The notes beneath the pieces are model-generated. The model did no database searches. It worked only from the letters and a program-made list of their open reading frames with translations, and was not told the origin of the DNA. 64,000 bases of DNA from assembly GCA_003696605.1 (NCBI GenBank), contig RFGV01000576.1:1-64000 (forward strand). Direction: 5' to 3'. The translations under genes were made by a program, and so were the position numbers. Below are positions 25,784-35,575 of this stretch, piece after piece; position 1 is the first letter of the stretch; each line of letters starts with the position of its first letter. Source of the DNA: Chloroflexota bacterium (GTDB lineage: Bacteria > Chloroflexota > Anaerolineae > Promineifilales > Promineifilaceae).

Positions 25784-25812
25784 GTTTTTGCTCCTGGTAT
25801 TTTTGGGTTGTG

Positions 25813-27963
25813 TTATTCGACCGCCTCTAGCAGTTGGGCGGCTTCCCATGCCTGCATGCCGCCTTGCAGGATGCGAACGTTCATGCAGCCGATGCTTTGG
25901 AGGGCGTAAGCGGCACGGCGGCTGCGGCGTCCTGTGCGGCATACCAGGATGATGTCTCGGTCGTTTGGTAGTTTGATTTCTTCGGAAAGGATTGTGCCTA
26001 GAGGAATGAGTGTGGCTTCGGGGATGTGTCCTTGCCGAAATTCGCGTGGTTCTCTGACGTCGATGATGTAGGGTAACGGCCGTTCGTTTTTGGGATGCAT
26101 CATTTGCCACAATTCTTCTGCGGTTACTTCCAGCACCCGATCATCTGGTATATCGTGCAGGGGGGGGATTCCGACCAGGTCTATTTGTTTGGGGAGATTT
26201 TGACATTCTTTGAATGCACGAACCGGGCATTCATAAATGCAGATGGCGGGGTCGAGTACACGGTAGAAGAGGTGGCTGATGGCCTCGTCTTCTTCCAGAA
26301 AGTGATCTCTTCCTAAGAAACGGTCAAAGCCAGTGGAGACGATTACCTGCCATACCTGGGGCACGACTTTGACCATAAATACATCGCCACCACGATCTCG
26401 ATAGGTGCGTACGACGGTTTCCAGCATGTGAATGCCACTGAAGTCACAATGGTTAATGTGGTGCATTCGTAGCAGGAGGAAGCGTTGTTCGGGGTGGTGT
26501 TCGGCGTATTGCAGGATGAATTCTTCTACGTGGTTTACGGCACCGAAGTAGAGGTCTCCCTGTATTTCGATGATGCTGAGTTGGGGGCATGGGGCCTTGT
26601 CTGGGCGGTAGGCGAAGTGGTGGAAGCGGTCGTCGGGGAGTACAGGCAAGACGCGGGGGGTGCTGGTGCGGACGATGTACAGGACCAGGGAAAGGAGGAT
26701 GCCTGACAGTACGGCGAATTCGATTTTCAGGAAGAGTGTGCCGAGTAGGGTGACGAGCATGATGATGGCGTCTCCTTTGGCGCCGTACCAGATGCGTTGG
26801 ATTTCGGGGATGTCGATGAGGCCAATGACGACGGTGATGAGGATGCCGGCCACGGCCGTTTTGGGCAGGTAGGCGGTGAGTGGGGCTAACATGAGCATGG
26901 CTATTAGTACGAACAGGCTGGCGAAAACGGCCGTTAACGATGTACGAGCCCCTGCTTTGAATCCGGCTGCTGTGCGCGAAAAAGAAACTGCCACCGGATA
27001 ACCGGAGAAAAGACCGGCGGCCATGTTGGCCATCCCCTGACCGACAAACTCCTGATTACTATCCAGCCGTTGGCCGGTTTGGGTGGCAATTGCGCGGACG
27101 ATGGCGATCGTTTGTACCAGACCAATAGCCCCAATGGCGAGGGCGCCCGTAGAAAGATTGGCGATTAGTTCCAGGTCAAAGAATGGCAAACGGTCCAATG
27201 GGGGAAATCCCCGTGGTAATTCACCAATGACAGCAACCCCATTTTGATTAAGATGAAACAGGTACACGAAAAGGGAGGCGACAATCATGCCAATCAGAGG
27301 GCCGGGAAAACGAGGGTTGATACGACGCAAGAGGAAGATGAAAAGCATCGTGCCCACCCCTAGAACGGCCGTAATTGGGTGCAGCAAAGGCAATTTTGTT
27401 ACGATTCCTTGCAACAGATCAATAATATTCCCCCCGTCAATTGGTAATGCCAGCAATGTAGGGATTTGCCGAATGATAATCAACAACCCCGCCCCTGCCG
27501 TAAATCCGACAATGACCGAATGAGAAACAAAATTGACCAGTAATCCGAGCCGAAAAACGCCCAAAGCAATTTGAAACGCACCTACCATGACAGCCAACAG
27601 GCCAGCAGCTGCCACATATTCGTCTGTGCCGGGCACAGCCACACTGGTCAGTGTCGAAGCGACGATCAGGGAAATCGCATTTGCTGGACCTGTTTGTCCA
27701 TGTTCCGATGACCCCCACAATGCGCCGACGATGCCGCCCACAATGACCGCATAGAGCCCTACCTGTGGTGGCAATTCGGCGATGAGGGCAAAAGCAATGG
27801 CTGCTGGCAGGGCAATTACCGCCACTGTCAGGCCGGCTATTAAATCGCTGCGCAGGTTTTCTTTTTTGTAGGTGCGGTAGATGAACGTAGGCCGTTTGAA
27901 ATAGTTGGCGATGGGTGCAAGGGTGGCGCGGAGCTGCGCGCTCTCACCCAAAACGGCAAACAT
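25813..27963 (-). CDS. SulP-family anion transporter fused to STAS and rhodanese domains
   Basis: A 716-residue membrane protein. Residues about 30-440 are the SulP carrier with the signature LIAGLTVAVIALPAAIAFAL and GSSEHGQTGPANAISL. Residues about 465-570 form a STAS domain (LSIIEIQGDLYFGAVNH, DFSGIHMLETVV), then comes a Cys-containing linker (CIYECPVRAFKECQ), and residues about 610-710 form a rhodanese domain with the complete active loop CRTGRRS. It may import sulfate, bicarbonate or another oxyanion and handle a sulfur species; neither substrate is proven by sequence. AAGGAG lies 10 bases before ATG 27963. The glpX gene follows after 29 bases. Confidence 0.9.
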   Translation of the reverse strand: MFAVLGESAQLRATLAPIANYFKRPTFIYRTYKKENLRSDLIAGLTVAVIALPAAIAFALIAELPPQVGLYAVIVGGIVGALWGSSEHGQTGPANAISLIVASTLTSVAVPGTDEYVAAAGLLAVMVGAFQIALGVFRLGLLVNFVSHSVIVGFTAGAGLLIIIRQIPTLLALPIDGGNIIDLLQGIVTKLPLLHPITAVLGVGTMLFIFLLRRINPRFPGPLIGMIVASLFVYLFHLNQNGVAVIGELPRGFPPLDRLPFFDLELIANLSTGALAIGAIGLVQTIAIVRAIATQTGQRLDSNQEFVGQGMANMAAGLFSGYPVAVSFSRTAAGFKAGARTSLTAVFASLFVLIAMLMLAPLTAYLPKTAVAGILITVVIGLIDIPEIQRIWYGAKGDAIIMLVTLLGTLFLKIEFAVLSGILLSLVLYIVRTSTPRVLPVLPDDRFHHFAYRPDKAPCPQLSIIEIQGDLYFGAVNHVEEFILQYAEHHPEQRFLLLRMHHINHCDFSGIHMLETVVRTYRDRGGDVFMVKVVPQVWQVIVSTGFDRFLGRDHFLEEDEAISHLFYRVLDPAICIYECPVRAFKECQNLPKQIDLVGIPPLHDIPDDRVLEVTAEELWQMMHPKNERPLPYIIDVREPREFRQGHIPEATLIPLGTILSEEIKLPNDRDIILVCRTGRRSRRAAYALQSIGCMNVRILQGGMQAWEAAQLLEAVE

Positions 27964-28076
27964 GTTTGTCTGACTCCTTTTGTGTCGGAATGATGCGACC
28001 AGGCAAATAGCTTATGCCAAGTGTACGATGGGGGAAAACGGCCGTCAAGCAGTTGGGGCTGGTAATCAGCCGTTGT

Positions 28077-28712
28077 TTATTCTTTTTCCAGAGTCAGCAA
28101 GCGATAAGGATAGACGTTTATCACACGTGTAGATCCAAAAACGGTTTCGTGTGGTGTGTCGGGACGATAGATGTGAATATGGCCATGTAACAGGTAGCGG
28201 GGCTTGAATAGCCGCATGAATGTGCGAAAAATGCGAAAACCGGTATGGGGCAAGTCGGGACGATCGTGAATGCCGAAAGGGGGGGAATGAGTAACGAGGA
28301 TATCCAGGAAACGGCCGTATCGCACCCGATTCCACAGCAGATTGGGCAAAAGCTGAGTTACCTCCCACCGCATTTCCGATTCAGAATACATCAACTTGCC
28401 TTTAGGATGATACCGCATGGAGCCTTCCAGACCAGCAATCAGCCAATCTTTATAACGTGTCACCCGCCCATGAATATTGACACCCCCCCGCACTTCTTTC
28501 AGGATACGGCCGTCTACCGTATATTGCGGCCCCTGGTCATGATTACCCAACACATACACCATCGGCACATCCAGCGCCGAAACCAAAAAATCCAAATAAT
28601 AATACGGTAAATCCCCACACCCAATCAGAAGATCAATACCCCCAAACTGCTCCTTTACCTGAGCACAGTACAACCGATCCAGCACCCGATCACTAACAGC
28701 CAGGACCCTCAT
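28077..28712 (-). CDS. Metallophosphoesterase, calcineurin-like
   Basis: A 211-residue protein with most motifs of the binuclear metallophosphoesterase fold: GCGDLP, GNHD, VTHSPP and LLHGHIH. The first motif, usually D-x-H, reads AVSDRV, so the His ligand is missing or has moved. The start ATG at 28712 overlaps the upstream stop as ATGA, which indicates coupling with the MazG-like gene. The substrate is unknown; family members include phosphodiesterases and nucleotidases. Downstream lies a small hairpin, GGCTG-GTAAT-CAGCC. Confidence 0.85.
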   Translation of the reverse strand: MRVLAVSDRVLDRLYCAQVKEQFGGIDLLIGCGDLPYYYLDFLVSALDVPMVYVLGNHDQGPQYTVDGRILKEVRGGVNIHGRVTRYKDWLIAGLEGSMRYHPKGKLMYSESEMRWEVTQLLPNLLWNRVRYGRFLDILVTHSPPFGIHDRPDLPHTGFRIFRTFMRLFKPRYLLHGHIHIYRPDTPHETVFGSTRVINVYPYRLLTLEKE

Positions 28713-29014
28713 GGCTCTGGCCACTCCCGATTCTGATTTTGGGCCAATTTGTCCAAAATAGCCTGTTCCAGATCGATGCCACTAATACTGGCCAGTTGTA
28801 ACAGATACAATGCCACATCAGCCAGCTCACCGGCCAGGGCGTTCTTGTCGCGGGTATCTTCGCGCCATTGAAAATGCTCCAGCACTTCTGCCGCTTCAAT
28901 AACCAACGACGCAGCCAGATTGCGCGGTGTTTGCGGTTTGGGAGAATCCGGTTCGTACCACCCTTTGCTGCGTACAAATGCGTGCATACGGGCTTCTAGT
29001 TCTTTTAGTTCCAT
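28709..29014 (-). CDS. MazG-like nucleotide pyrophosphohydrolase
   Basis: A 101-residue all-alpha NTP pyrophosphatase-like protein (RS21-C6/MazG-like). The metal-binding pattern is SLVIEAAEVLEHFQW followed by ELADVALYLLQLA. Members hydrolyse dCTP or modified nucleotides to monophosphates. ATG 29014 (MELKELEARM) is preferred since homologues start there, although no clear ribosome-binding site is seen; ATG 29059 is an alternative. It is coupled to the phosphoesterase by a 4-base overlap and follows gapA by 62 bases. Confidence 0.87.
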   Translation of the reverse strand: MELKELEARMHAFVRSKGWYEPDSPKPQTPRNLAASLVIEAAEVLEHFQWREDTRDKNALAGELADVALYLLQLASISGIDLEQAILDKLAQNQNREWPEP

Positions 29015-29076
29015 CAGACACAAAGAGGCAGGGCAGGAGAAATTCCCTTGCCCTGCCATGACACGCCAGGTAAAAA

Positions 29077-30093
29077 TTAGAGTTTTTCCGCGACAAATGC
29101 GGCCAGATCAGCCAATCGGCTGGAGTAGCCCCATTCGTTATCATACCAGCTTACCACTTTCACCAGATTGCCGCCAATGACTTGGGTGGAGAGGGCGTCA
29201 ATGGTGGAGGAGTGGGGATTGCCGATGAAGTCGGAAGAGACGAGTGGCTCTTCAGTGTAGTCCAGTACTTTGCCCAGCCAGCCATCGCTGTTGGCAGCAG
29301 CTTTGAGGGTGGCGTTGAGTTCTTCGATGGTGGTGTCTTTTTCCAGTTCGGCGACAAGATCGACGACGGAGACGGTGGGCACAGGGACGCGATAGGCCAT
29401 ACCATCAAAACGGCCGTCCAGGTCAGGAATGACCAGGGATACGGCTTTGGCGGCTCCAGTTGTGGTGGGGATGATGTTGATAGCAGCACTGCGGGCACGA
29501 CGCATATCCTTGGCGGCCATATCCAGAATTTTTTGCCCATTGGTGTAGGCGTGAATGGTGGACATGAGGGCACGGCGGATGCCAAAATGATCATTCAGCA
29601 CTTTGGCGACAGGTGCCAGGCAGTTGGTGGTGCAGCTGGCGTTGGAGATAACGTGGTGGCTGGCCGGGTCGTAGGTTTCTTCATTGACGCCCAGGCAAAA
29701 GGTCGCATCAACGCTTTTGCCTGGTGCCGAGATGATGACTTTTTGGGCACCGGCGGTCAGGTGTTTGGATGCACTTTCGCGGTCGCGGAAGATGCCGGTG
29801 CATTCCAGTACAATGTCTACTCCCAAATCGCCCCAGGGTAAGTTGGCGGGGTCTCGTTCGGCGAAGCTTTTGAGTTTTTCGCCGTCCACATAAATATCTT
29901 CACCGCGTACTTCTACCTCGCCGGGAAAACGGCCGTAAGTTGAATCGTACTTAAGCAAATGGGCGTTGGTTGCTGCTGGCATCAAATCATTGATGGCTTC
30001 AACATCCAGCACGCCCTTGTAGTTTTCATAAATTGCCTTGTAAACCTGTCGGCCAATACGGCCGAATCCGTTAATACCAATTTTGATGGTCAT
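29077..30093 (-). CDS. gapA: Glyceraldehyde-3-phosphate dehydrogenase, type I
   Basis: NAD(P)-linked glycolytic/gluconeogenic enzyme, 338 residues. The Rossmann motif is [15 protein letters not shown], the catalytic cysteine lies in [17 protein letters not shown], and the C-terminus has [19 protein letters not shown] precedes the ATG. It lies downstream of yvcK and upstream of the MazG-like/phosphoesterase pair, all on the minus strand. The coding strand is strongly C-rich between about 29160 and 29840. Confidence 0.97.
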   Translation of the reverse strand: MTIKIGINGFGRIGRQVYKAIYENYKGVLDVEAINDLMPAATNAHLLKYDSTYGRFPGEVEVRGEDIYVDGEKLKSFAERDPANLPWGDLGVDIVLECTGIFRDRESASKHLTAGAQKVIISAPGKSVDATFCLGVNEETYDPASHHVISNASCTTNCLAPVAKVLNDHFGIRRALMSTIHAYTNGQKILDMAAKDMRRARSAAINIIPTTTGAAKAVSLVIPDLDGRFDGMAYRVPVPTVSVVDLVAELEKDTTIEELNATLKAAANSDGWLGKVLDYTEEPLVSSDFIGNPHSSTIDALSTQVIGGNLVKVVSWYDNEWGYSSRLADLAAFVAEKL

Positions 30094-30215
30094 TCTTTGC
30101 TCCTTTTGTCCTAAAAATATGACTAACCTATTGTAACGCCAAATTTGCCAAACAGGCTACGTTAAACGTCATTGACCAACCATGACAAATGACAGCCTTA
30201 CCTAAAGCCAATTTG

Positions 30216-31538
30216 TTATGATGATAGCAGAGTGATAATTGCTCGTGCCAGTTTTTGACTGTCGTGCCGCCAGGGGCGTGCTTCATCTACCAAATCAGCC
30301 GTAATAAATTTTACCCCCTCTGGAGGGGTTGGCTGTACATACACTGTTTGCCCACCACCTGTTTGGGTGGGCAGGGCCAGGTTATCGTTAGCCAGCACAA
30401 TATCCAGGCAGCCAGGTGGCAGATGTCGCAAAAGCGCAGCCACATGATCGGCAACTGTGTAATTGTCGGTTTCCCCTGGTTGGGTGGCGATGTTACACAC
30501 ATATACTTTGGGGGCGCGGGCATGGCGCAGTGCTTCGGCCAGATCGGGCACGAGCAGGTTGGGTAAGATGCTGGTGTACAGGCTGCCTGGCCCCATGACG
30601 ATCAGGTCGGCCTGGAAGATGGCTTGCAGGGCTGGGGGGTAGGCACGTACATTGGGTGGGGTCAGGCCGACTTTTTGGATTTTGCCGCCAAATTTGGGGA
30701 TTGTGGATTCGCCAATGACGTGATGGGAAACGGCCGTTCCCGTCTCATCTGTTACCAGCACATCCGCCACCAACGTTACCTGTTCCAGCGTGGCTGGCAA
30801 TACCCGCCCACGCATAGCCAGTACCCGCTCCGCTGCCAGCAATGCTTCATCAAAACTGCCCGTAATTCCCGCCAGCGCAGCCAGCAACAAATTACCAAAC
30901 GCATGCCCTTGCAACTCTCGCTGTCCATTTTTCAGGGTAGAGCTACCAAACCGGTATTGTAACAATTGGGTCATCAGCGCTTCATCACGTGACAACGCGG
31001 CAATGTTGTTACGGAAATCTCCTGGTGGCAGAACACCTAACTCACGCCGCAGGCGTCCACTACTCCCCCCGTCATCGGCCACCGTAACAATGGCTGTGAT
31101 GTTGCGGGTGTATTCTCTTAACCCGCGCAACAAGGTTGGCAACCCTGTACCGCCGCCAATCACGACAATATGCGGCCCTCGGCTGTGTTGATAATGGTTA
31201 TACAACGCGTCCAACACGGTCTCGTTTTTCTGGCGGAAGGGAGCTGTTAGCGAAATGCCAATTTGGGTCATTCCCCAAAAAATAGCAATAACCCCTATTC
31301 CCAATGGCAAAATGATACGCCACTGGATGGGTAAAAACTGTAATGTAACCAGGTTGTATAGTCGTTCTGGTAGCCAGTTGAGGCGATAGAGCCACAAAAT
31401 GAGATAAACACCCCCCAGTCCAATCAGTGTTGACCCCAGGCTAATGAGCAAAACCCATCGTTTAATGCCCAGGCCAGGTATGAACCAGCGTGTTCCTTGT
31501 GCAAGATTTTGGAGCAGGGTTTTTGTTGATTTCATCAT
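30216..31538 (-). CDS. yvcK: YvcK/CofD-like gluconeogenesis factor with N-terminal membrane helices
   Basis: A UDP-sugar-binding regulator in Firmicutes needed for growth on gluconeogenic substrates and for cell-wall balance. The core has VVIGGGTGLPTLLRGLREY, TVADDGGSSGRLRRELGVLPPGD and GPGSLYTSILPNLLV. Unlike the soluble YvcK, about 110 N-terminal residues contain two or three transmembrane segments (WVLLISLGSTLIGLGGVYLI, RIILPLGIGVIAIFWGM), an arrangement seen in actinobacterial and chloroflexal relatives. Two adjacent ATGs (31538, 31535) are possible; no good ribosome-binding site distinguishes them. It is divergent from mtnA. Confidence 0.9.
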   Translation of the reverse strand: MMKSTKTLLQNLAQGTRWFIPGLGIKRWVLLISLGSTLIGLGGVYLILWLYRLNWLPERLYNLVTLQFLPIQWRIILPLGIGVIAIFWGMTQIGISLTAPFRQKNETVLDALYNHYQHSRGPHIVVIGGGTGLPTLLRGLREYTRNITAIVTVADDGGSSGRLRRELGVLPPGDFRNNIAALSRDEALMTQLLQYRFGSSTLKNGQRELQGHAFGNLLLAALAGITGSFDEALLAAERVLAMRGRVLPATLEQVTLVADVLVTDETGTAVSHHVIGESTIPKFGGKIQKVGLTPPNVRAYPPALQAIFQADLIVMGPGSLYTSILPNLLVPDLAEALRHARAPKVYVCNIATQPGETDNYTVADHVAALLRHLPPGCLDIVLANDNLALPTQTGGGQTVYVQPTPPEGVKFITADLVDEARPWRHDSQKLARAIITLLSS

Positions 31539-31638
31539 TCTGAAACTTCGGCCGTTTCCTGTTTGCAAACAGTTCGATGTGCCGATTCTAGCAATGGCTA
31601 CATTCCCCGTCAAAGCAGTGGCAGGGTGTTGGGCGCTG

Positions 31639-31647
31639 TGCTATGAT
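31639..31647 (+). promoter_or_regulatory. Extended -10 promoter of mtnA
   Basis: TGCTATGAT (extended -10; the hexamer TATGAT is at 31642-31647) lies about 70 bases before mtnA. No convincing -35 is seen, as is usual for extended -10 promoters. Confidence 0.45.
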
Positions 31648-31717
31648 TTGCTTTTCATAAAGGGGTATCTTGAAGGATGGGGATGCAAGAGAGTGTAAAT
31701 AAGGTTCTGGAGGTAAT

Positions 31718-32782
31718 ATGCGCACAGTTTTCTGGGATTATGATCATGATACAGTCAATATGATAGATCAGCGGCAACTGCCCTGGCACTTTGAGGTGGT
31801 GGCATTTGACGATTATAACGAGGTGGCACGGGCGATTCGGGAAATGTATGTACGCGGTGCGCCGGCCATTGGGGCTGCGGCTGCGTTTGGGTTGGCGTTG
31901 GCTGCCCGGCAGAGTGAGGCAACTGACAGACTGGCTTTGTTGCGCGATCTGGAAACGGCCGCTTCTGTTCTCAAAGCTGCCCGCCCAACGGCCGTTAACC
32001 TTTTCTGGGCCATTGACCGCCTGATGCGTGTGGCTACCAACGAAGAACTGGAAACCCCCGACGATGTACGCCGTGTCCTCCTCACCGAAGCCCAGCAACT
32101 GGCCGATGAAGATGTCGAAATCAACCGACGCATGGCCTACATTGGGGCAGAACTCATTTCTGATGGTGACACCATATTACATCACTGCAACACGGGCGCG
32201 TTAGCCACCGTAGATTGGGGAACAGCGTTGGGAGTTATCTTTGCCGCCCATGAACAAGGCAAGCGTATCCATGTGCTCGTTGACGAAACCCGGCCTCGCC
32301 TTCAGGGAGCACGGCTGACATGCTGGGAACTTAAAGAGCGGGGTATTTCGTTTGACCTGATAGCCGATAATGCAGCCGGTCACTTTATGCGCACCGGGCA
32401 GGTAAATATTGTACTGGTTGGGTCTGATCGTACCGCTGCAAATGGTGATGTGGCAAACAAAATCGGCACGTATAAGCTGGCCGTTGTGGCCAAAGAAAAT
32501 GGTGTTCCTTTTTACCCTGTTGTGCCTACCAGCACCATTGACTTAAACTTGCCCAATGGTGATATGATTCCCATTGAAGAGCGAGGCATGGAAGAGGTGG
32601 TTACAGTTTTTGGTAAATCTATTGCGCCTGAAGGTATTACGGCGCGTAATCCGGCGTTTGATGTGACACCACACCGTTATGTGACTGGTATTGTCACTGA
32701 AGTCGGGATAGTGTATCCGCCGTTTGAGAAGCATTTGCGTGAGGCGGTAGCCAGGGCGCAGGCAGCGAAGGAAAAAGCGTAG
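31718..32782 (+). CDS. mtnA: S-methyl-5-thioribose-1-phosphate isomerase
   Basis: Isomerises methylthioribose-1-phosphate to methylthioribulose-1-phosphate in methionine salvage. The 354-residue protein of the eIF2B-related fold shows [18 protein letters not shown], the catalytic Cys in [18 protein letters not shown] and the catalytic Asp in [24 protein letters not shown] precedes ATG 31718. Other methionine-salvage genes are not adjacent. The next gene follows after 34 bases. Confidence 0.95.
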   Translation: MRTVFWDYDHDTVNMIDQRQLPWHFEVVAFDDYNEVARAIREMYVRGAPAIGAAAAFGLALAARQSEATDRLALLRDLETAASVLKAARPTAVNLFWAIDRLMRVATNEELETPDDVRRVLLTEAQQLADEDVEINRRMAYIGAELISDGDTILHHCNTGALATVDWGTALGVIFAAHEQGKRIHVLVDETRPRLQGARLTCWELKERGISFDLIADNAAGHFMRTGQVNIVLVGSDRTAANGDVANKIGTYKLAVVAKENGVPFYPVVPTSTIDLNLPNGDMIPIEERGMEEVVTVFGKSIAPEGITARNPAFDVTPHRYVTGIVTEVGIVYPPFEKHLREAVARAQAAKEKA

Positions 32783-32816
32783 AAGTGGCAGAATTTATGT
32801 AAAGGGAGAGTGTGGT

Positions 32817-33617
32817 TTGGCAGAGGATATTCCGGTAGTGATTGTGTGCGGGGGAATGGGAACCCGCATGCGGGGGAGTACGACGCGCAAGAAGGAGTTG
32901 GTTGAGGTTGGCGGACGGCCGATTCTCTGGCATGTCATGCGGATTTTTTCGGCACATGGTTTTAATCGGTTTGTGCTGACGTTGGGGTATGGGGCAGACC
33001 AGATTAAGCGGTATTTTTTGGAATATGAGCGGATGTCACGCGATATGACGCTGCGTTTGGGGACACCGGCAGATGGGGATGAGAATATTCGGTATCATGG
33101 TGTGGCTGGTCATGATCCCTGGGAAGTGAGTTTGGTGGATACTGGTTTGCACACGGAGAAAGCAAGTCGTATTGCTCGCGTGGCGCAGTATTTGCAGGGG
33201 GAGCGGTTTTTTGTGGCGTATGGGGATGATGTGAGTGATGTGGATTTGACGGCGCTGGTTGCCTTTCACAGGTCGCACGGGCGGTTGGCCACGTTAACGG
33301 CCGTTCAGGTGCATTTGCAATATGGCGTGGTAGAAGCGGATGAGTCGGGTCTGGTCTCCGGGTTTGTGGAACGGCCGTTGCTTCCCTATTGGATTAACGG
33401 GGGCTTCATGCTTTTTGAGCGGAAAGTGTTGGAAATGATGTCTGCTGGTGACAATGTGAATCTGGAAACCGAAGTTTTGCCGGAGTTGGCCCGTCAAAAA
33501 CAGTTGATGATTTACCGACATACGGGTTTTTGGCAATCTATGAACACCATGAAAGATACATTGCTGCTGGAGAAAATCTGGCAGGAAAATCCGCCCTGGA
33601 AGGTATGGGAGGACTGA
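32817..33617 (+). CDS. rfbF: Glucose-1-phosphate cytidylyltransferase
   Basis: Makes CDP-glucose from CTP and glucose-1-phosphate, the entry to CDP-deoxysugars. The 266-residue nucleotidyltransferase has VCGGMGTRMRG, GGRPILWHVMRIFSAHG, YGDDVSDVDL, WINGGFMLFE and the terminal GFWQSMNTMKD, all typical of RfbF. The start is TTG 32817 with GGGAG at 32804-32808. It runs directly into a dehydratase/epimerase gene 7 bases downstream. Two AACGGCCGTT copies (33296, 33370) lie inside it. Confidence 0.92.
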   Translation: MAEDIPVVIVCGGMGTRMRGSTTRKKELVEVGGRPILWHVMRIFSAHGFNRFVLTLGYGADQIKRYFLEYERMSRDMTLRLGTPADGDENIRYHGVAGHDPWEVSLVDTGLHTEKASRIARVAQYLQGERFFVAYGDDVSDVDLTALVAFHRSHGRLATLTAVQVHLQYGVVEADESGLVSGFVERPLLPYWINGGFMLFERKVLEMMSAGDNVNLETEVLPELARQKQLMIYRHTGFWQSMNTMKDTLLLEKIWQENPPWKVWED

Positions 33618-33624
33618 AGTCGGC

Positions 33625-34533
33625 GTGCGGATATTGGTGACAGGCGGCACAGGGTTTATTGGTTGTCATTTGGTGCAACATTTGGTGGCACGGCCGAATA
33701 CGACTGTGATTTTGTTAGTGCGTGACACCTATGCCAATGTTTCTCATTTGCCGCCTGAATTACGGCCGTTGCGCCCCCATTTTGAGTTGGTTTATGCTGA
33801 TTTACGCAATTTTCAGCTTACGGTACGGGCGGTGCAGGCAGCTCAACCAGATTGTGTGGTTCATCTGGCTGCCGTAGGGGCCACAAATCCGTTTTTGGCG
33901 GTAGATACGGCCGTTCGGCACAACGTGACGGGTACATTAAACTTGTTGCGGGCCGTCTTCGAAAAATCTGGAACGGCCAGACAGCTTATTGTTGCCCGGA
34001 CTCCCGGTGAACAATCTGCCATGAATGTGTATGCGGCCAGCAAGGCTGCCGCCTGGGCTTTTTGTCAGATGTATGCCCGTACCCAAGGTTGGCCAATTTG
34101 TGGGGCGATGATTTTTCAGGCGTACGGACCGGGACAACCACAAAATGCATTTGTACCAGCGGCTATTCGGGCAGCACTGGCAGGTCAGGATTTTCCCATG
34201 ACTTCTGGCACGCAAGAACGGGACTGGATTTATGTGAAAGATGTGGTGGCCGGGTTCGAGAAGATGCTGGAACGGCCGTTGCCACCGGGCAGTTCTGTTG
34301 ACTTGGGTACAGGTCAGTTAACGGCTGTACGGGAAGTAGCTGAAATAATTTATACACTGGTGGGGCGGGGAGGACGGCCGTTGCCCGGTGTTTTGCCTGC
34401 TCGCCCCGGCGAAGCGTGGCAGCAGGTAGCAAATATGGCCCAAACGCGAGAAATATTGGCGTGGGAAACGGCCGTTTCTCTCACCGACGGACTTCGTCAA
34501 ACCATTGCCCACTACCAGCAACACACCACCTGA
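33625..34533 (+). CDS. NAD-dependent epimerase/dehydratase
   Basis: An extended short-chain dehydrogenase of 302 residues. The dinucleotide motif is VTGGTGFIGCHLVQHL and the catalytic YxxxK is in NVYAASKAAAWAF. Coupled to rfbF, it probably acts on CDP-glucose or a derived 4-keto sugar (dehydratase, epimerase or reductase), but the exact reaction cannot be assigned. The start is GTG 33625 with GGGAGG upstream. Five ACGGCCGT-type palindromes lie in it (33763, 33907, 34271, 34375, 34467). Confidence 0.85.
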   Translation: MRILVTGGTGFIGCHLVQHLVARPNTTVILLVRDTYANVSHLPPELRPLRPHFELVYADLRNFQLTVRAVQAAQPDCVVHLAAVGATNPFLAVDTAVRHNVTGTLNLLRAVFEKSGTARQLIVARTPGEQSAMNVYAASKAAAWAFCQMYARTQGWPICGAMIFQAYGPGQPQNAFVPAAIRAALAGQDFPMTSGTQERDWIYVKDVVAGFEKMLERPLPPGSSVDLGTGQLTAVREVAEIIYTLVGRGGRPLPGVLPARPGEAWQQVANMAQTREILAWETAVSLTDGLRQTIAHYQQHTT

Positions 34534-34545
34534 ATTCAGCCCAAA

Positions 34546-34577
34546 CAAAAAAACCGGCGTAACCATACGCCGGCTTT
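34546..34577 (-). terminator. Terminator between the epimerase and hsp20 genes
   Basis: CCGGCGTA (34554-34561), loop ACCA, TACGCCGG (34566-34573) is a perfect 8-bp stem. On the minus strand it is followed by seven T, so it terminates the hsp20 operon. On the plus strand only CTTT follows, so its use for the sugar genes is weaker. Confidence 0.8.
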
Positions 34578-34595
34578 CAACCATCCCAACACCCC

Positions 34596-35102
34596 TTACT
34601 TCTTCACCTTTACCGGGATCCGTCGTGTGCGTTCCACAGCCTCTTTTCGCTTCGGCAAGGTAATAGTCAACACACCCCGCTTAAACGCAGCATCCGCCTT
34701 ATCCGTATCCACCAGATCGCCTGGAATTGGGATCGTCCGTGAGAACGCCCCATAACTCCGTTCCATCCGATAATAGTTCGTTCCCTCTTCCTCTTCTTCT
34801 ACCCGCTTCTCACCTTTCAGCATAATCGCATCCGGCAAAACCGTAATTTCCACATCTTCCGGCTCCATGCCGGGTAATTCAGCCTTAATAACAAATGCTT
34901 TTTTGTTTTCTTTAATATCCACACGCGGGTTGAATGTACCCAACAGGCTACTTTCAAACGGCATCAAGTCAAAACCGGTCAAGAACTCTTCAAACAGGCG
35001 ATCAATGGCTGTTCGCATTGGATAGAAGGAATCACCATTGCCATGCCGCACACGAACGGGCAGTTTCTCCCGTTTCCACGGAATCAAATCCCGAATCTTC
35101 AT
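34596..35102 (-). CDS. Small heat-shock protein, Hsp20/alpha-crystallin family (third of three)
   Basis: ATP-independent holdase, about 168 residues. The alpha-crystallin domain covers residues about 55-150 with VDIKENKKAFVIKAELPGM, GEKRVEEEEEG and SYGAFSRTIPIPGDL, followed by GVLTITLPKRKE. The C-terminal RIPVK provides the I-x-I/V-type motif used for oligomer assembly. AAGGAGG lies 9 bases before ATG 35102; the in-frame start at 35123 overlaps that site. Confidence 0.93.
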   Translation of the reverse strand: MKIRDLIPWKREKLPVRVRHGNGDSFYPMRTAIDRLFEEFLTGFDLMPFESSLLGTFNPRVDIKENKKAFVIKAELPGMEPEDVEITVLPDAIMLKGEKRVEEEEEGTNYYRMERSYGAFSRTIPIPGDLVDTDKADAAFKRGVLTITLPKRKEAVERTRRIPVKVKK

Positions 35103-35160
35103 GGCCTTATTCCTCCTTTCCATTTAGGTTTTTCACGTGCTTGTAAAAAACGCCCAATGA

Positions 35161-35562
35161 TTACGCACTCTTAACGTTAATCTTGCGTGTGCTGGGGCCA
35201 GTCTTCTTTGGCATAACCAGCCGCAAAACGCCGTGCTTGATTGTTGCTTCAATCTTGTCCCGGTCGATTTTGTCAGAGATGGCAAATGTGCGGTGGAAAT
35301 CACCAATGCCATATTCCACATGAGCCAGATCGTACCCTTGTGGCGGCTCAAAATTTACCTGACCATTCAAAGTGAGTACATCATTTTCCAGAGTGATGTC
35401 GAGAGAATTTTCATCTACGCCAGGTAAATCGGCCAATAATACGAATTCGGTTTCGGTTTCGTAGATGTCCACACGAGGGACATAAGTGCGTCCGGGACGG
35501 GTGCGTTCTGCGCCTTCTGGCGTCTTGACTTCTTCTTTGGTGTATTCAAACTGGTTTGTCAT
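35161..35562 (-). CDS. Small heat-shock protein, Hsp20/alpha-crystallin family (second of three)
   Basis: A 133-residue Hsp20 with a short N-terminus (TNQFEYTKEEVKTPEG), the alpha-crystallin domain (VDIYETETEFVLLADLPGV, GIGDFHRTFAISDKID, GVLRLVMPKK) and a short C-terminal tail ending RKINVKSA. GGGAGG precedes the ATG by 5 bases. It lies 13 bases after the first paralogue. Confidence 0.93.
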   Translation of the reverse strand: MTNQFEYTKEEVKTPEGAERTRPGRTYVPRVDIYETETEFVLLADLPGVDENSLDITLENDVLTLNGQVNFEPPQGYDLAHVEYGIGDFHRTFAISDKIDRDKIEATIKHGVLRLVMPKKTGPSTRKINVKSA

Positions 35563-35575
35563 GGCAATCCTCCCT

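Noticed and set aside
25784-26110. N-terminal extension of glpX
   Set aside because: Low-complexity Arg/His/Pro sequence overlapping the rhodanese-domain gene; the ATG at 25783 has a good ribosome-binding site and begins the conserved protein.
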